DNA of 64,000 bases from Nosema muscidifuracis (Eukaryota > Microsporidia > Nosematidae). Below, piece after piece: positions 36,190 to 47,580 of the stretch. Each line of letters begins with the position of its first letter. Position 1 is the first letter of the stretch. Position numbers and translations under genes: made by a program. Location: contig JAIOKI010000003.1 of NCBI GenBank assembly GCA_028335825.1, forward strand, positions 769,207 through 833,206, written 5' to 3'. Below the pieces are notes generated by a model. That model made no database searches. It saw only the letters and a program-made list of their open reading frames with translations, and was not told the DNA's origin.

Positions 36190-37870
36190 TTCTATAATTT
36201 ACTAGACCTCTTCAGCTATATTATCTAAAAAAAATGTATTTGAAAATTTATCATAATCTTTATATCATGAACTTAGTAATTTCATAGTTTTAAGAACAAT
36301 TGACTTAACTTCATTATTATAAAATAGATATTATCTCAGCATAAATTGATCATCTATAAATGTTTCTTCAAATTTAGAATTCATTATAAATATATTATAA
36401 ATGTTATCAAACATAAGTTGAATTATTTCTTTATTGATCAGTCATCAGTTGTTTTTCTTCATAATATAAATTAAGATGTTTGATATTAGAGCTTTGTATT
36501 ATGTATATAAAATATCAATAAACATAGGGGTAATTTTATTTTTTATTTGTTTGTTATTTCACAAAACCCTCAAAATATCTAAAAAATAATACCATAAAAA
36601 ATATTTAACATTTAATATAATTGCTCCTTTCAAACCACACAAAAGTTCTTTTTGACTTAATTAAACATGTATTAAAAGATCCATTGTAATCTCATAATCT
36701 CTCTTTCATAATCAACATATTATTTCTTTCTTTTTTGACTTTAATTCTGTAATCATTCTATTGATTTTTACTTTATTCAATATTTGAATATCTCTGAGTA
36801 TATAGAACCACCAAGAAAGTGAAATTAATTAGATTATTCAATTTTAAGAAATCATTCGTCAGCATTATTATTTCCATTTGAAAAGTATTATATTTATCTA
36901 TCAAACAATGATATACAATTTCCTTTTTTACATAATTTAATAAGTTTTCATCATAAAAAAGTATATAAAATCCTTATGTAATTCCAAGATTCATCAATTA
37001 TAACTAGAGATGAAGAAGGGATCATCAATACCAAGTATGAAAAAATGTCTGTGCTGACTATATTATGAAACAAATTCTAAACTCTGAACACATCTTCATA
37101 TAGTCTATCTAAAATGAAAAGAAGAGACCTGTAATTTGAGAAATTGAGAAAATCTACTAGGTGATTAACCAAAAAGAATTAATTATATTGAAGACATTAA
37201 CATAAATTTATTCATTTTTATTCGAAAAACAATAATATATCATAGGAAAACTTTATTTATTGAAATCTCTATGTATGACATATGCTTCATATAACTAATT
37301 AAAAGTCTCATCAATAAAAATCATCTTTAATATTCTATATCACAATCAAAAATATTCTTTTTTCAATCTAATCCTTCATTTAAGAATAGACTTCAGCCAT
37401 CTGTTGAAATTAATTAAGTAATATAAAAATTAGTTGGATCTTAATGCTAGTAAATAGCATACTATTAGACTTTACCCAAAAATAGAGACATTTACACTAT
37501 CAATGATACATCTTGTCATTATGACAGAACCAAACTCATAATGTCACAAAGGGTTCTAAAAACACTACTATAGATATCATTTGCTGAAATAAATAATGAA
37601 TCAGCAAGTATTGCTCTATATTTGAAATTTAAGAAATCATTGAAATCTGTAGTTTGCATATACCCGCCACTTTATTTTATAAATTGTATTGAAGTATTTT
37701 CAAGAGATCATTATATTGGTACCTATAAAAATAATCATCTATACAAAAACTTGTTTCTTTCTATCAGTTTATCATATAGAATTACATAATATAGGACTAA
37801 ATTTGTCAAGTATTTTGCGAAATCATCGGTTTTCATATGAAGAATATTTTAATTCATAATAGTTCATTTT
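36190..37870 (-). mobile_element. MULE-type DNA transposon relic, second minus-strand copy
   Basis: The segment 37450-37680 matches 29690-29890 of the MULE relic at 27600-30065 (shared blocks around 'gtaaatagcatac', 'atagagac' and 'agcaagtattgctct'). It also lies on the minus strand, so a second member of that family is present. The rest of the presumed transposase down to about 36200 is too decayed to recognise. It is dead. It abuts the gypsy fossil at 34900-36180, which may have lost its 3' end to this insertion. Confidence 0.45.
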
Positions 37871-38054
37871 TTATAAGGTATGTAAATTTTATATCATTAT
37901 TGGTGCATTACAACAAATGTTATAAAAATTAGTTTAAAATTTAATAAATATATTAATTATTATAATTGAACTTGAATAATAAATTTTAATCTCTTCTAGA
38001 CATTAATTATTTGTTTGTTACAAATGAATTAACAATCTTAATTATTTTTCAGAA

Positions 38055-38383
38055 GATAAATTGTATTCATTTAGATATAGAATCATGTTATCAACCCTAT
38101 CAGATTTAAAGCTTCCTTTATTTTAAATTTTTTCTTATTAGTACTAAAATCCTTATAACTTGCTCTTCGGATGCTTATAAGTGTTGATCTCTTTTAAATC
38201 ATCTTGAGGACTTTTGTCTGTATAATTTTCAGTTTAATCATCTATCTTTAGTTTTTTTCTATATCATCGTTCAAAGTTTGTTATTAATATATATCAAGTG
38301 AACACATACAATATAATTCTTAACTTATTTTTATAAATTGATGTAGTGTGGTTAACTAGTATATTGTATTTATGTTTCGACAT
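38055..38383 (-). pseudogene. Dead gene for a single-span (type II-like) membrane protein
   Basis: From an ATG at 38383, one minus-strand frame runs about 80 codons with few stops. It reads MSKHKYNILVNHTTSIYKNK, then a hydrophobic segment (LRIILYVFT-YILITNF), then a charged region (YRKKLKIDD ... DKSPQDDLKEINTYKHPKSK). TGA codons stand where Trp would fit the hydrophobic and basic context, and one TAA follows. Further text (STNKKKFKIKEALNLIG) continues in another frame. The composition (P, H, D, E-rich) is unlike the junk around it, which argues for a once-real gene. No family recognised. Confidence 0.45.
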
Positions 38384-38399
38384 TTTTAAATAATCGAAA

Positions 38400-40674
38400 C
38401 TGGAATTAAAATATGAAATAAGCATGTAAGTATAATTGAATTCTTAAAATTTAATCTCAAAATATATAATATTTTAAGTACTTTAATAGATTAGAATATT
38501 AAATTTAATTAAAAAGTGAAGGTTTAATTTAAGTATGGAATTTATTAAGTTAATATTTTTAATTTACAAAAACAAGTAAATTTAAATGTATTTTTGTCTA
38601 ACAACATATATTTAATCATATTAAGAAAAAACGAGATAGATATAATTAAAATTTAATTTAGACTACTTAAATAAAATTTATAGAAATTGAATTTAATATT
38701 CGTTTAGAGACAATACACATAATTGTATGATAAACTAAAATTTATTTTATTTTGATTTAAATAATATTTCTTAACCCCTTTAGGTATCATTTATCTTTTT
38801 TAGACTATATTTATTTTAGAGTTTAAAAAACGGAAAAAATAAAGTTAACATATAATTGTATTAAGTTATGTAGTATCATTGATTTTTAAATTTAAAGAAT
38901 GGAATTAATATATTTTGTAGCTTATAAAAATGTGAATCTTATTTTGAATATTCTAAAGAATCTATAAAATAAGACCTTAAAGATTAATTGTCTTCTATTT
39001 TGTAAAAATTCTGATGATGCTATGCTCTGGTTAAAGAAAAACCTTTTTATAATTATTTTCTATATGAAATCTTTGCAATGGAATTGATAAGATACTCATT
39101 AAAGAATAAATTTATACTTTGTCAGTTTAAAGCCAAGATATCTTTTACAAAAATTATTAGATAAGTAATTAATATAGGTAATCAATATATTGATTGAGAA
39201 ATATAGCAAATCTATAAGTTTTATATAAAGTTTACAAAAGTATTTTGTTGACATGTGTAAATATAAATAATACTAAAAAAAGAAATGTTGAAGAGTTAAT
39301 TTACTTAATAACTCAACTTTCTACTCGATTACAGTTTTGACCAGTTCAACACTTATAATATATTCTAAATAAAATTTTAAGATGGTTAATATTAAATCTC
39401 TGGAAATAAAAAGTTATTTTTTCACGTATACTCTTAAACATTTACTAAATATTATTTATTACTAATGAATTATAATATATAAATAATTAAAAAATATATC
39501 TACATTAAAAAAAGTTTTGATTAGACTATCTAATAGAAAATTGTTTTTTTCATACTAAGATATTTGTTTATGTAACCTAGAAAGAAATATTAACATGCAT
39601 CAAAAGTGATGATTCTCAATATAATAATTTGATAGATTCAAATAAAAAAGTATATTTAAAAGACAAAATATTAATGATACAAGGCATAAAATATAAAATT
39701 TTTACTATTTATAATATCTATTTCATTATAATAAAAGTTTTAAAAAAAACATCCATAAAAGAAACACTGAATTACATAAAATTATTAGATTTATACAATA
39801 TAGTAATGTATTTTTACTTTCATTTACATAAACAAAAACTGTAACATACAATCAATGAGATAATTAAAGAAGATTATATCAGAGTTAGTTAGTGTTATTA
39901 AATGATATATAGAGACAACTCATGTTATTATTGTAGAAGACTAATTTGTGTTCGTGTTTTATATTGATTCGTTATTCTTTGAGTAAATATTTCTCCATAC
40001 AAGCAAAGAAGAAAAATATGTTATTATGTCAAAGATGATTAGATTTCTATATTTTCTTAATTTCAAAGAAGTTAATTATATAATTAGTTTAAAATTTAGT
40101 AGCTTACAGATATTTATAAATTATTAATTCTATATATGTTAATATTAAAAGTTTATTATTATTTATAATAAGTAAAAGAAATAGAATCAAATAATCTATA
40201 TTATGAATATATTCAATTGTTAGAACTTAATATTTCATCAGAGTAATAAGATTTATTAGCTATATTAAATTATGATATTACCGAATTTATTTTTATCTTT
40301 AATTTTGTTTATTAAATTAGACTCTTAACTATGAGAAAGTATATAACAACAAAGAAAGATAAAAATAACGGAATTATTCTAATACTTTAAAATCACAAGC
40401 ATTTATTTGAAACAAGAAGATGAGATATAGAACATTAACATTAATTATCATGGGATTCTTCTATGCTTAAAAATACCCTATAATTTAAAATGTACTTGAA
40501 TCACTCTTCGCCATTGGATGCATTTAGAGCAGTATTATAATGAATTTATTTCTAAATATTTCAACCATATATAATAATAGATAGTTGATAATAATGAATT
40601 AAATCTATTTTGTGTTATTGAAAAATTAAATATAATCAATAAATGATGAATATTAAAGTAATATGATAATAACT
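38400..40674. other. AT-rich intergenic region
   Basis: No intact gene. Short protein-like plus-strand stretches occur near 39000-39140 (NSDDAMLWLKKNLF) and 40415-40560 (YRTLTLIIMGFFY, then VLESLFAIGC), but neither matches a family. The 71-codon open stretch at 39629-39844 lacks an ATG and looks like chance. Confidence 0.4.
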
Positions 40675-43370
40675 ATAGAACTACAAAATCATTAATTAAA
40701 GTATTTTATTATCTTCTAATATCTTTATTACACCTTGCATTATCATGTTTGACATAAATTTAATTGCTATATTGTTGGAGAAATGACTATTAATTACTAT
40801 ATCATATAGGTTACGATAATCATTTGTTTGATTTTCATTTATCAAATTTAAAATTAATCCATAGATTTCGATATTTTCTCTTAATAAATCTTTTGATTTT
40901 GTTAGATAGTAATCTGAATACAATTTTAAAATTTTATTATTTTTATATTTTAAAATACATTTTAGATTTATATTCAACTGAGGATTACAACATATAATTA
41001 AATATGATAATCTGTCTAATAAAAAATAAATATTAGTATTTATTAAATAAACTTTGCCCTCTCTATAATACATTATTATATGAAGTAAAAGTCTAATTAA
41101 ACAATAAATATTATTCTTTATAAGAATATCGAAAAAACATTTGTAAAGTATAATTTTGTCTAAAGAGTCTTCAATATTATTTATACTTTCTATTATACAT
41201 GAAATTAATTTTTCTTTAGATATTTTCTTATCATTCATTTCTTGATAAACATCTTTTGTTATTTTATCTAAAAATGAGACGTTATATTTACTAAATGAAC
41301 AATAAGATAAGTTGAATTTTTCCATGGTTGTGACTTTTATAATGATTCGGTATAATTCATTTTTACCATCAAAGTTGCAGAAATGTGATAGATTAAATTT
41401 ACTAAAATCAAATTCTTTCATAAAGTTCATATATTTAAATATTAAATCAATACTATCATAAATATCATCAGTATTATCAAATCTATCAATATGAAAGATT
41501 TTTGGTAAAAACTTATAGTTCTTCATTGAATTTAATAATATATCTTTATAAACTACATAAAAATTATTCTTAGTGTTTATTAATTCAATAAATATTTTAA
41601 CTGTAATTTGATTTGTTCTATATCATTATGAAACATACATATAATCTTATTGAACTTAATAAACTCATCTATTGGAATAATATTTGTGTTATTAAAATTT
41701 GAAAGATTAACTGGTTTGTTCTCATGAGATTGATTTGGTAAAGTAACAGAATTGTTATCTATATTTTGATCAAGATTGTCAATATATGTATTTAAAGAAA
41801 GATAATCATCAATAACATTGTAACTTTCTAATATCTCATAGCGTATAACTGAATTATTTTCATAATTATCTATCTTATCAGTAATAAAATCAGATTCATC
41901 TAGAGATCCTAAATCAATGAGTATATAATCTTTACTCGGAAGGATCTCTTTTGTCACATACATCTCATCAGAACAATTTCTAGTACTAAATATAATCAAA
42001 AAATATAGAATTATCAAATACATTATGGATATAAAATATACAAATTTATGTAATTCTTTTAATTAATCACTTAATAAAAATATATTAATTTCTTTCAATA
42101 ATCAAATTCTGAAAACTATCAATTTATTACAGAAAAAACATTGAAATAATACTTTGTTTTACTACGTGTAATTTTATTAATATAAATAGAATAAATTAAT
42201 TCAATTTTCATGTATTTAAATGATCGAAGATTTTTCAATTAATGATAAGCTTTTCTAATATATAATATTATAAAATTAATTTCAAATACAATAATAATAA
42301 TTAAAACTTTAATTATCTTTTGTTAATCTAGATCAAATATATGAGAATGTTTCAACTAAATAATTTTTATTGATAAATACACTAAAATACAAAATAATAT
42401 TCTTTATATAAATTAGGATGATATAATAAAAAATTTACAATATGTATAGATGTAGATAAATTAGAAAACATAAACATATAATATGATGTCAAAAATCAGA
42501 AAATAGCTCAATTAAAGATGGAATTTCATATGAGTGTAAGAAAGTATAAAATAATATTTTTGTAACTAGTAGCTTGTTTTATGAACATAGAAGATGATTA
42601 ATTTATCATTTAAATAAAAATAATTTAAATATTATTAGTGTAAATAATACTTTCATGTTACATAAATCAGTAAAATTGTTTGAACTATTTATTTTAATAA
42701 ACAAAAATTCTTTCATTTCATATTGATATTTTTGTAAATTTACAAAGTCTTTTATTTCTTATCAACTTTTTAGATTCATTTGTATAAAACATAAAAATCA
42801 ATATTTTATAAGTTTCTGTATATTTGTGTTAATGCTTTTATTTATTAATCTAAGTTATGTTTTTTAGTTTATTTCTATTATTAAAAAGAATTACAAATTA
42901 ATTTATGATCAATCTAATTATTATTATAATAATAATTTTAAATTTGAAATTATTCGAAACATAATTTAATTAATCATCTGTAATATTTTCATTTAGATGA
43001 ATTCTAAAAATAAGATTACATTATCTTCAATGTAAAGAATTCTATTATTTGTCTTAAAATATAAATTTCATAAAAACCAATGTAAGAAGATGAACCCCCA
43101 TTGAAAATAAGAAGTCAGAAGTTGTGAACTGAAGCATATTTAATATATATGATATAATCCAATTAAACAAGTAAAAAATAAAGATATGAACAATAACAAT
43201 ATTTTCTTATTATAAAGACACTATTATATTCTAACATGGTTAGTATTAAGATAAAGATATAAATGATTTTGAATATATAATATAGTATGAAACAAAATAA
43301 ATAGGATTACACTAAAAATTATCTTCTAGTCTAATCAAAGGTTCAATTAACAAATCTAATATTTTATCAA
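40675..43370. repeat. Segmental duplication, copy D (partner about 10850-13470)
   Basis: It is collinear with the first copy from just 3' of the gene to about 1.3 kb upstream of it, including non-coding DNA. Small indels and substitutions are spread evenly. The order and orientation relative to duplication B repeat those of A and C in the first 13 kb. Confidence 0.85.
40696..42023 (-). pseudogene. Secreted-protein superfamily member D: copy of the 448-aa gene split by one frameshift
   Basis: It starts at ATG 42023 (CC 4 nt upstream) with signal peptide MYLIILYFLIIFST. It keeps all landmarks of the sister at 10868: VTKEILPSKDYILIDL, IDEFIKFNKIICMFH, IDLIFKYMNFMKEFDFSKFN and the C-terminal IMQGVIKILEDNK. 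The first frame ends at 41580. Compared with the sister (aat tta ata aac), this copy reads aat taa taa ac, so one T is missing. Past that point the reading continues in the new frame, with ATG 41526 only an internal methionine. A single one-base loss is therefore the only obvious lesion in ~442 codons. It is either a very recent pseudogene or an assembly error in a T/A run. If expressed, only a 147-aa N-terminal product would be made. Confidence 0.85.
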
Positions 43371-44430
43371 ATCATCTATCTACTTTATCATGAGATGGTT
43401 ATTAATCATAATTTAATATCATCTAATAATGGTATAGAGTAGAGAGACATAGGATAATATCAGGTGAAGTATAACATTTTTTAAATTTATAGCATATTCA
43501 ATATTATGTGTATACTAGAAATTTTTATAAAGAATGTTAAAGTTTGTCACTTACATATTTAATAGTGAATTTATTAAGTAGAGGAAATAATTAAAAATTA
43601 AAACTCTTCTCTATATTCTTATTTGAATATCCAATGTGACAAAGGAATATCTCGAAAAAGTCTGTAAATTATCTTGATATTTAGATGTGAAGAATGATAC
43701 TATTCTAGTATTTGTGTAAAAAAATAGTTATATATTATATGAGAAATGATATATTTTCAACAAGATATTTCACTTTATATATTTATCTTAAAAGCATAAA
43801 AAAGTATCTTTCAAATTATCAGTTATTTTATATTCTTTTTATGAGTCTCTAATCTATAATTAAAACAATAGTAAAGAGAAAGTAAATGAAGGGTCATTTT
43901 ATAAAAAAATTATTAGAAAATATTTTTATCCTACTACTAGACATAATCTTGTTAATAAATGATGTATTGTCAAAAAAATACACAAACATTTATTATTTAA
44001 TAATTTTATTAATTTATTTAAACATTAAAATACTGACTAAAGAATTATTTATGTGTTTTGAAATTAACATCTTATTAATCAAATATTCATACTAATAAAT
44101 TTATCATATAGATATTTAATTAAAAATAATATTAAGTAAATTAATGATAAAAATAATTAATAATTTATATTTAAAAGATCAATTTAAGAAGATTATAATG
44201 AAATAAATTTAATATCATTTTTTTACTCATACAAGAATTAAGAAGATAAATTAAAATAATAAAACTTAAATATTATATATATATAGTTTATTGTAGAAAT
44301 GTTTCACTCATTATTTTTAAAAGATTATTTCTCTTCCCTATTTCTGTTATTATAATGATAGACTTTGAATAGTTATAACCATATTCTAAATCACCTTTCT
44401 TTGATACTAACAATATTAAAGTTAAATGAT
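43371..44430. other. AT-rich intergenic region
   Basis: Nothing recognised. A 69-codon hydrophobic frame at 43886-44095 has no CC motif and a simple I/L/K composition expected by chance in such AT-rich DNA. Confidence 0.45.
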
Positions 44431-44439
44431 TGATGTATT

Positions 44440-44890
44440 TTTTAGGTTTTATTTTTGTTATATTATCTTGATTTCATCCACCCATAATTTTCAACAATAA
44501 CATTTGTTCCTTCTAAAATATTAGTATCTTTATTTTTTTTCTATGTCAACTTAAACTGTATCTATAGTTTTTGAAATGTCATTTTCACCACTATTCTTTG
44601 TATCTTTTACGTCAATTTTAACTTTATCTTTAGCATTATTTGATCCTTCTACTACATTTAATTTTTTACCCATACTATTTCTATAAAATTTGTAATCCTC
44701 CTGAGTACTATATGATATATAATTTAGATAACAGGTACTATTGATAGTGAATGTAGCACTACTAGATAGTTGAGTATTAAAATTACATATTTAATGTAAT
44801 AATATCTCCAGTAGTAGAATATTGATCAGCTAGTAATAATGTGTCATTTTCTTCAACTGTGAGTTTAAGAACACATGATGATGTCATTTT
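44440..44890 (-). pseudogene. Dead gene of unknown family, Ser/Thr-rich with basic-acidic tail
   Basis: Minus-strand text from an ATG near 44888 reads MTSSCVLKLTVEENDTLLL, DQYSTTGDIITLNM. After a frame change it continues coherently (QLSSSATFTINSTCYLNYI, QEDYKFYRNSMGKKLNVVEG, DKVKIDVKDTKNSGENDISK). The composition (S, T, D, G, V) is clearly protein-like and unlike its surroundings. The alternating pattern suggests beta-strands and there is an N-x-S/T site (NST). It is interrupted by at least one shift and several stops. No family recognised; possibly a surface protein. Confidence 0.5.
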
Positions 44891-45235
44891 AATTGTTTAT
44901 ATAAGAGAATTATTTTATACTTATTATGAACAAAAAAACTGTTTTAAAACAAAATTGATAATTATTCAAAAAAATCATGTAAATTTAAATGATACAGTTA
45001 TGATTTGTTTAAGATTAAAATATTTAATGTTTTAAGTTATTATATCAATAAATAGAATTAGATAGTTAAAAATAATTCAAAAGTTTTTTAATTAAATAAT
45101 TATATAAGTTGATATTTTTCTCAAATACTTCTATTTATATAATTGATCTATTTTCTGTAATTTATATTTATCTTGACTATTTGTTTATATTGTAAAAATA
45201 TTGTTAACCCTGCTATATGTGATATTAATATAAAA

Positions 45236-45982
45236 TTATATTTTATTGAGGTATGATATTATAAAAGAATAATACTCTGGATTTCTAGCAGCATCAAAAT
45301 GAGTACTTCTTTTCAAATATTGTATAGAACTATTATGTGCTATATTAGCCAACTGTAGACCTTCTGAATTATTTATAAGAGTATCTTTATCACTTAAGAG
45401 AAATAAGACATTTTCTAAATATTTGATATCTGTATTCTTCCATGTATCTACTACTAGATATGAAAATATAGAAGAATAAAATTTATACTTAATAACTGAT
45501 TTATAATCAATAAAAGGATTCTCTAAAATAACTTTTTTACATTTCATCAGTCTACTAAATTGGATAGCTAAACAACAACCAAGTGATTGGCCAAAAACTA
45601 TTAATTTTTTACCCCTTTTCTTTACAAAATCAGAAAATAAATTGACTTCATTTCGTATTCCTTTTTCTGATGGTACACCTCTAGAATTAAATACACCCCT
45701 CATATTGAATGATAAAACATTATGATTAGTTTTATCAGCCATATCTTGCAATAACTTTTTATAAATAACACCTGAAATGATTGAACCATGGAAGAATATA
45801 ATATCTGTAGAACTATTTTTATCAAACAAATAAATATCAATATTGTTATAAATAGTATGTACTTCCATGACTACAGGTCTCTTCATTGTAAAGAGTATTT
45901 TACGTTGTATAACAAATAATGTAAAGTTTGAAATAAATAATAAATTTATAACAAATATAAAAAATCTATTTATCTTTTTCAT
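45236..45982 (-). CDS. Alpha/beta hydrolase, Bem46/ABHD13-like, 248 aa
   Basis: A serine hydrolase of the alpha/beta-hydrolase fold. An N-terminal hydrophobic helix (~7-25) would anchor it in a membrane, as in ABHD13/Bem46 proteins. Visible motifs: FFHG (63-66, oxyanion region); NMRGVFNSRGVPSEKGI (93-109), the family's 'YRGYGxSxGxPsExG' stretch; GQSLG (131-135) with nucleophile S133; LSDKDTLI (196-203) with acid D200 (or D198); and THFD (227-230) with H228. The catalytic triad is thus complete. Length is slightly short for the family (about 300), with little cap domain. The start ATG follows ACCC by 2 nt, a textbook start motif. The substrate is unknown; a lipid or acyl (thio)ester is likely. 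It is one of few conserved genes here and looks functional. Confidence 0.92.
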   Translation of the reverse strand: MKKINRFFIFVINLLFISNFTLFVIQRKILFTMKRPVVMEVHTIYNNIDIYLFDKNSSTDIIFFHGSIISGVIYKKLLQDMADKTNHNVLSFNMRGVFNSRGVPSEKGIRNEVNLFSDFVKKRGKKLIVFGQSLGCCLAIQFSRLMKCKKVILENPFIDYKSVIKYKFYSSIFSYLVVDTWKNTDIKYLENVLFLLSDKDTLINNSEGLQLANIAHNSSIQYLKRSTHFDAARNPEYYSFIISYLNKI

Positions 45983-45984
45983 AT

Positions 45985-45987
45985 GGG
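45985..45987 (-). promoter_or_regulatory. CCC start-site motif of the hydrolase gene
   Basis: CCC on the minus strand, 2 nt before ATG 45982. It supports this start over the internal methionine at residue 33. Confidence 0.55.
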
Positions 45988-45999
45988 TAATATAGTTAT

Positions 46000-47574
46000 A
46001 ATGTTTAACATTAAACTTTTTAAAATTTAATTTACTATTTTAAAAAATATTTTTAGTTTAGATGACAAATCTGGAAATGGTATATAGATTAGTTTAAAAT
46101 GGATAATTATTTAAATTTACTATAAATTGAGGATTTAATATAATGATGTAATTTCTCAAAAATTTATATCTTACATTAAGTTTTCTTCTTATATCAACTT
46201 ATATATAGTATTACTTTATCTAAAATATTGTTTAGTTAATTTTAAAAATGATATATATAATCTAATTTATTCTAGTATAATTCACATTATTTTTAATAAT
46301 ATATAAAATGATTTATAATGAGTCTTTTCTTTAATATATAAGACAATAAAATAATATTTTTAAAATCTAGTAATTCATTAATTTTTGAAAATATGAATAA
46401 AATTAATGTTTAATTAAGCTGTATAATTTTGATTATAAATTGAAATATATTTTATATAATATAGAGTAGAAATGAAAGTTAACTTTTTTTGAAGAAATTT
46501 ATTTTTCAAATAATATATAGATAATTAATTAGATATAAAAGAATATAATTTATTTTGGAAATTGATTGATACAAGAAATCTTATATCTTATGTTTAATTT
46601 ATAGAAAATATGCTACTGAATTAGATAAAGAGATTTGTAATAATGAAACATATAAAAAAGTGAATTACTGGTTTATTCATCATTGAGCTAAATAGAATTT
46701 CATATAAAACTTTATAAAAATGAATTTGTTATTTAATCATATTTATACTGTACTATTTTCGATTTTCATAATAGATCAGTATCATTTTAATATCAGCTCA
46801 TAAATAAAAATCAATATCTTTAGATTCAATATATCTGTTTCAAATTAAAATTTTAAATTTTTCCCTACTCGTCGTGATCATTTAAAACTAACTAGTATCA
46901 ATAGATTATTAACATGTACAGATTTAGTATATAATTGAGACTGAAATAAATACATAATTAAAAATATAACTAGATTCTTGAAAGCATATCGTTGAAATAT
47001 GAATGCAGAATATATTTATCAGAATTACTCAAAACGAGAAGTGAAATAATCTAATAAAATTATAAAGAATAAGATACTGGTATACACTTAAAATAGAAAA
47101 TATATTTATAAGTCTAAAATTATATTTATTCAACTTGTGACCATAACTGTCTTTGTATAATAATGAAGATTAAATTTTATATAAAAATAAATAAATGTCA
47201 TAGAAATATATTTTTATTATAATTTATTAATGAATCATTTGATAGTATATCATGTATTCATTGTTCTTACATAAGATTAATATTAGTTATAATATTTAAA
47301 AAAAAAGTAAATGATTTTTATTTTAAAATCATAAATATATATCTAATTTGTACGTATCTTTTATATTATTATGTAATTAATTTATTTAATATTTTAATAT
47401 AAAAGATCATAATTAAAAATATGAATTTTGATAATATTGTTTCATTAAACTTCTCTTTATCATAAGAGATATATCGATCTGAAATTTAGATAATAATTAA
47501 TAAATTTGTAAATAACAACAAATTAAAAATAAACAAATTGATATTTATTCTATAAATAATTTCATTGATGCTTA
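46000..47574. other. Intergenic region between divergent hydrolase and J-like genes
   Basis: Both neighbours start at the edges of this region, so it holds both promoters. The middle (about 46590-47060) has plus-strand protein-like text (ELDKEICNNETYKKVNYWF, then TRRDHLKLTSINRLLTCTD), suggesting a dead gene of unknown family. No motif settles it. Confidence 0.35.
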
Positions 47575-47577
47575 CCC
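47575..47577 (+). promoter_or_regulatory. CCC start-site motif of the J-like gene
   Basis: TTACCCTTA immediately precedes ATG 47581. CCC lies 3 nt before the start codon. Confidence 0.55.
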
Positions 47578-47580
47578 TTA

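Noticed and set aside
39629-39844. Plus-strand open frame of 71 codons
   Set aside because: It begins at TTG, has no motif, and its length is common by chance at this base composition (tens of such frames are expected).
43886-44095. Plus-strand hydrophobic frame of 69 codons
   Set aside because: No CC motif before the ATG and a low-complexity I/L/K/N composition.
44841-45035. Plus-strand open frame of 64 codons
   Set aside because: It overlaps, on the opposite strand, a protein-like dead gene (44440-44890) that explains the composition better.
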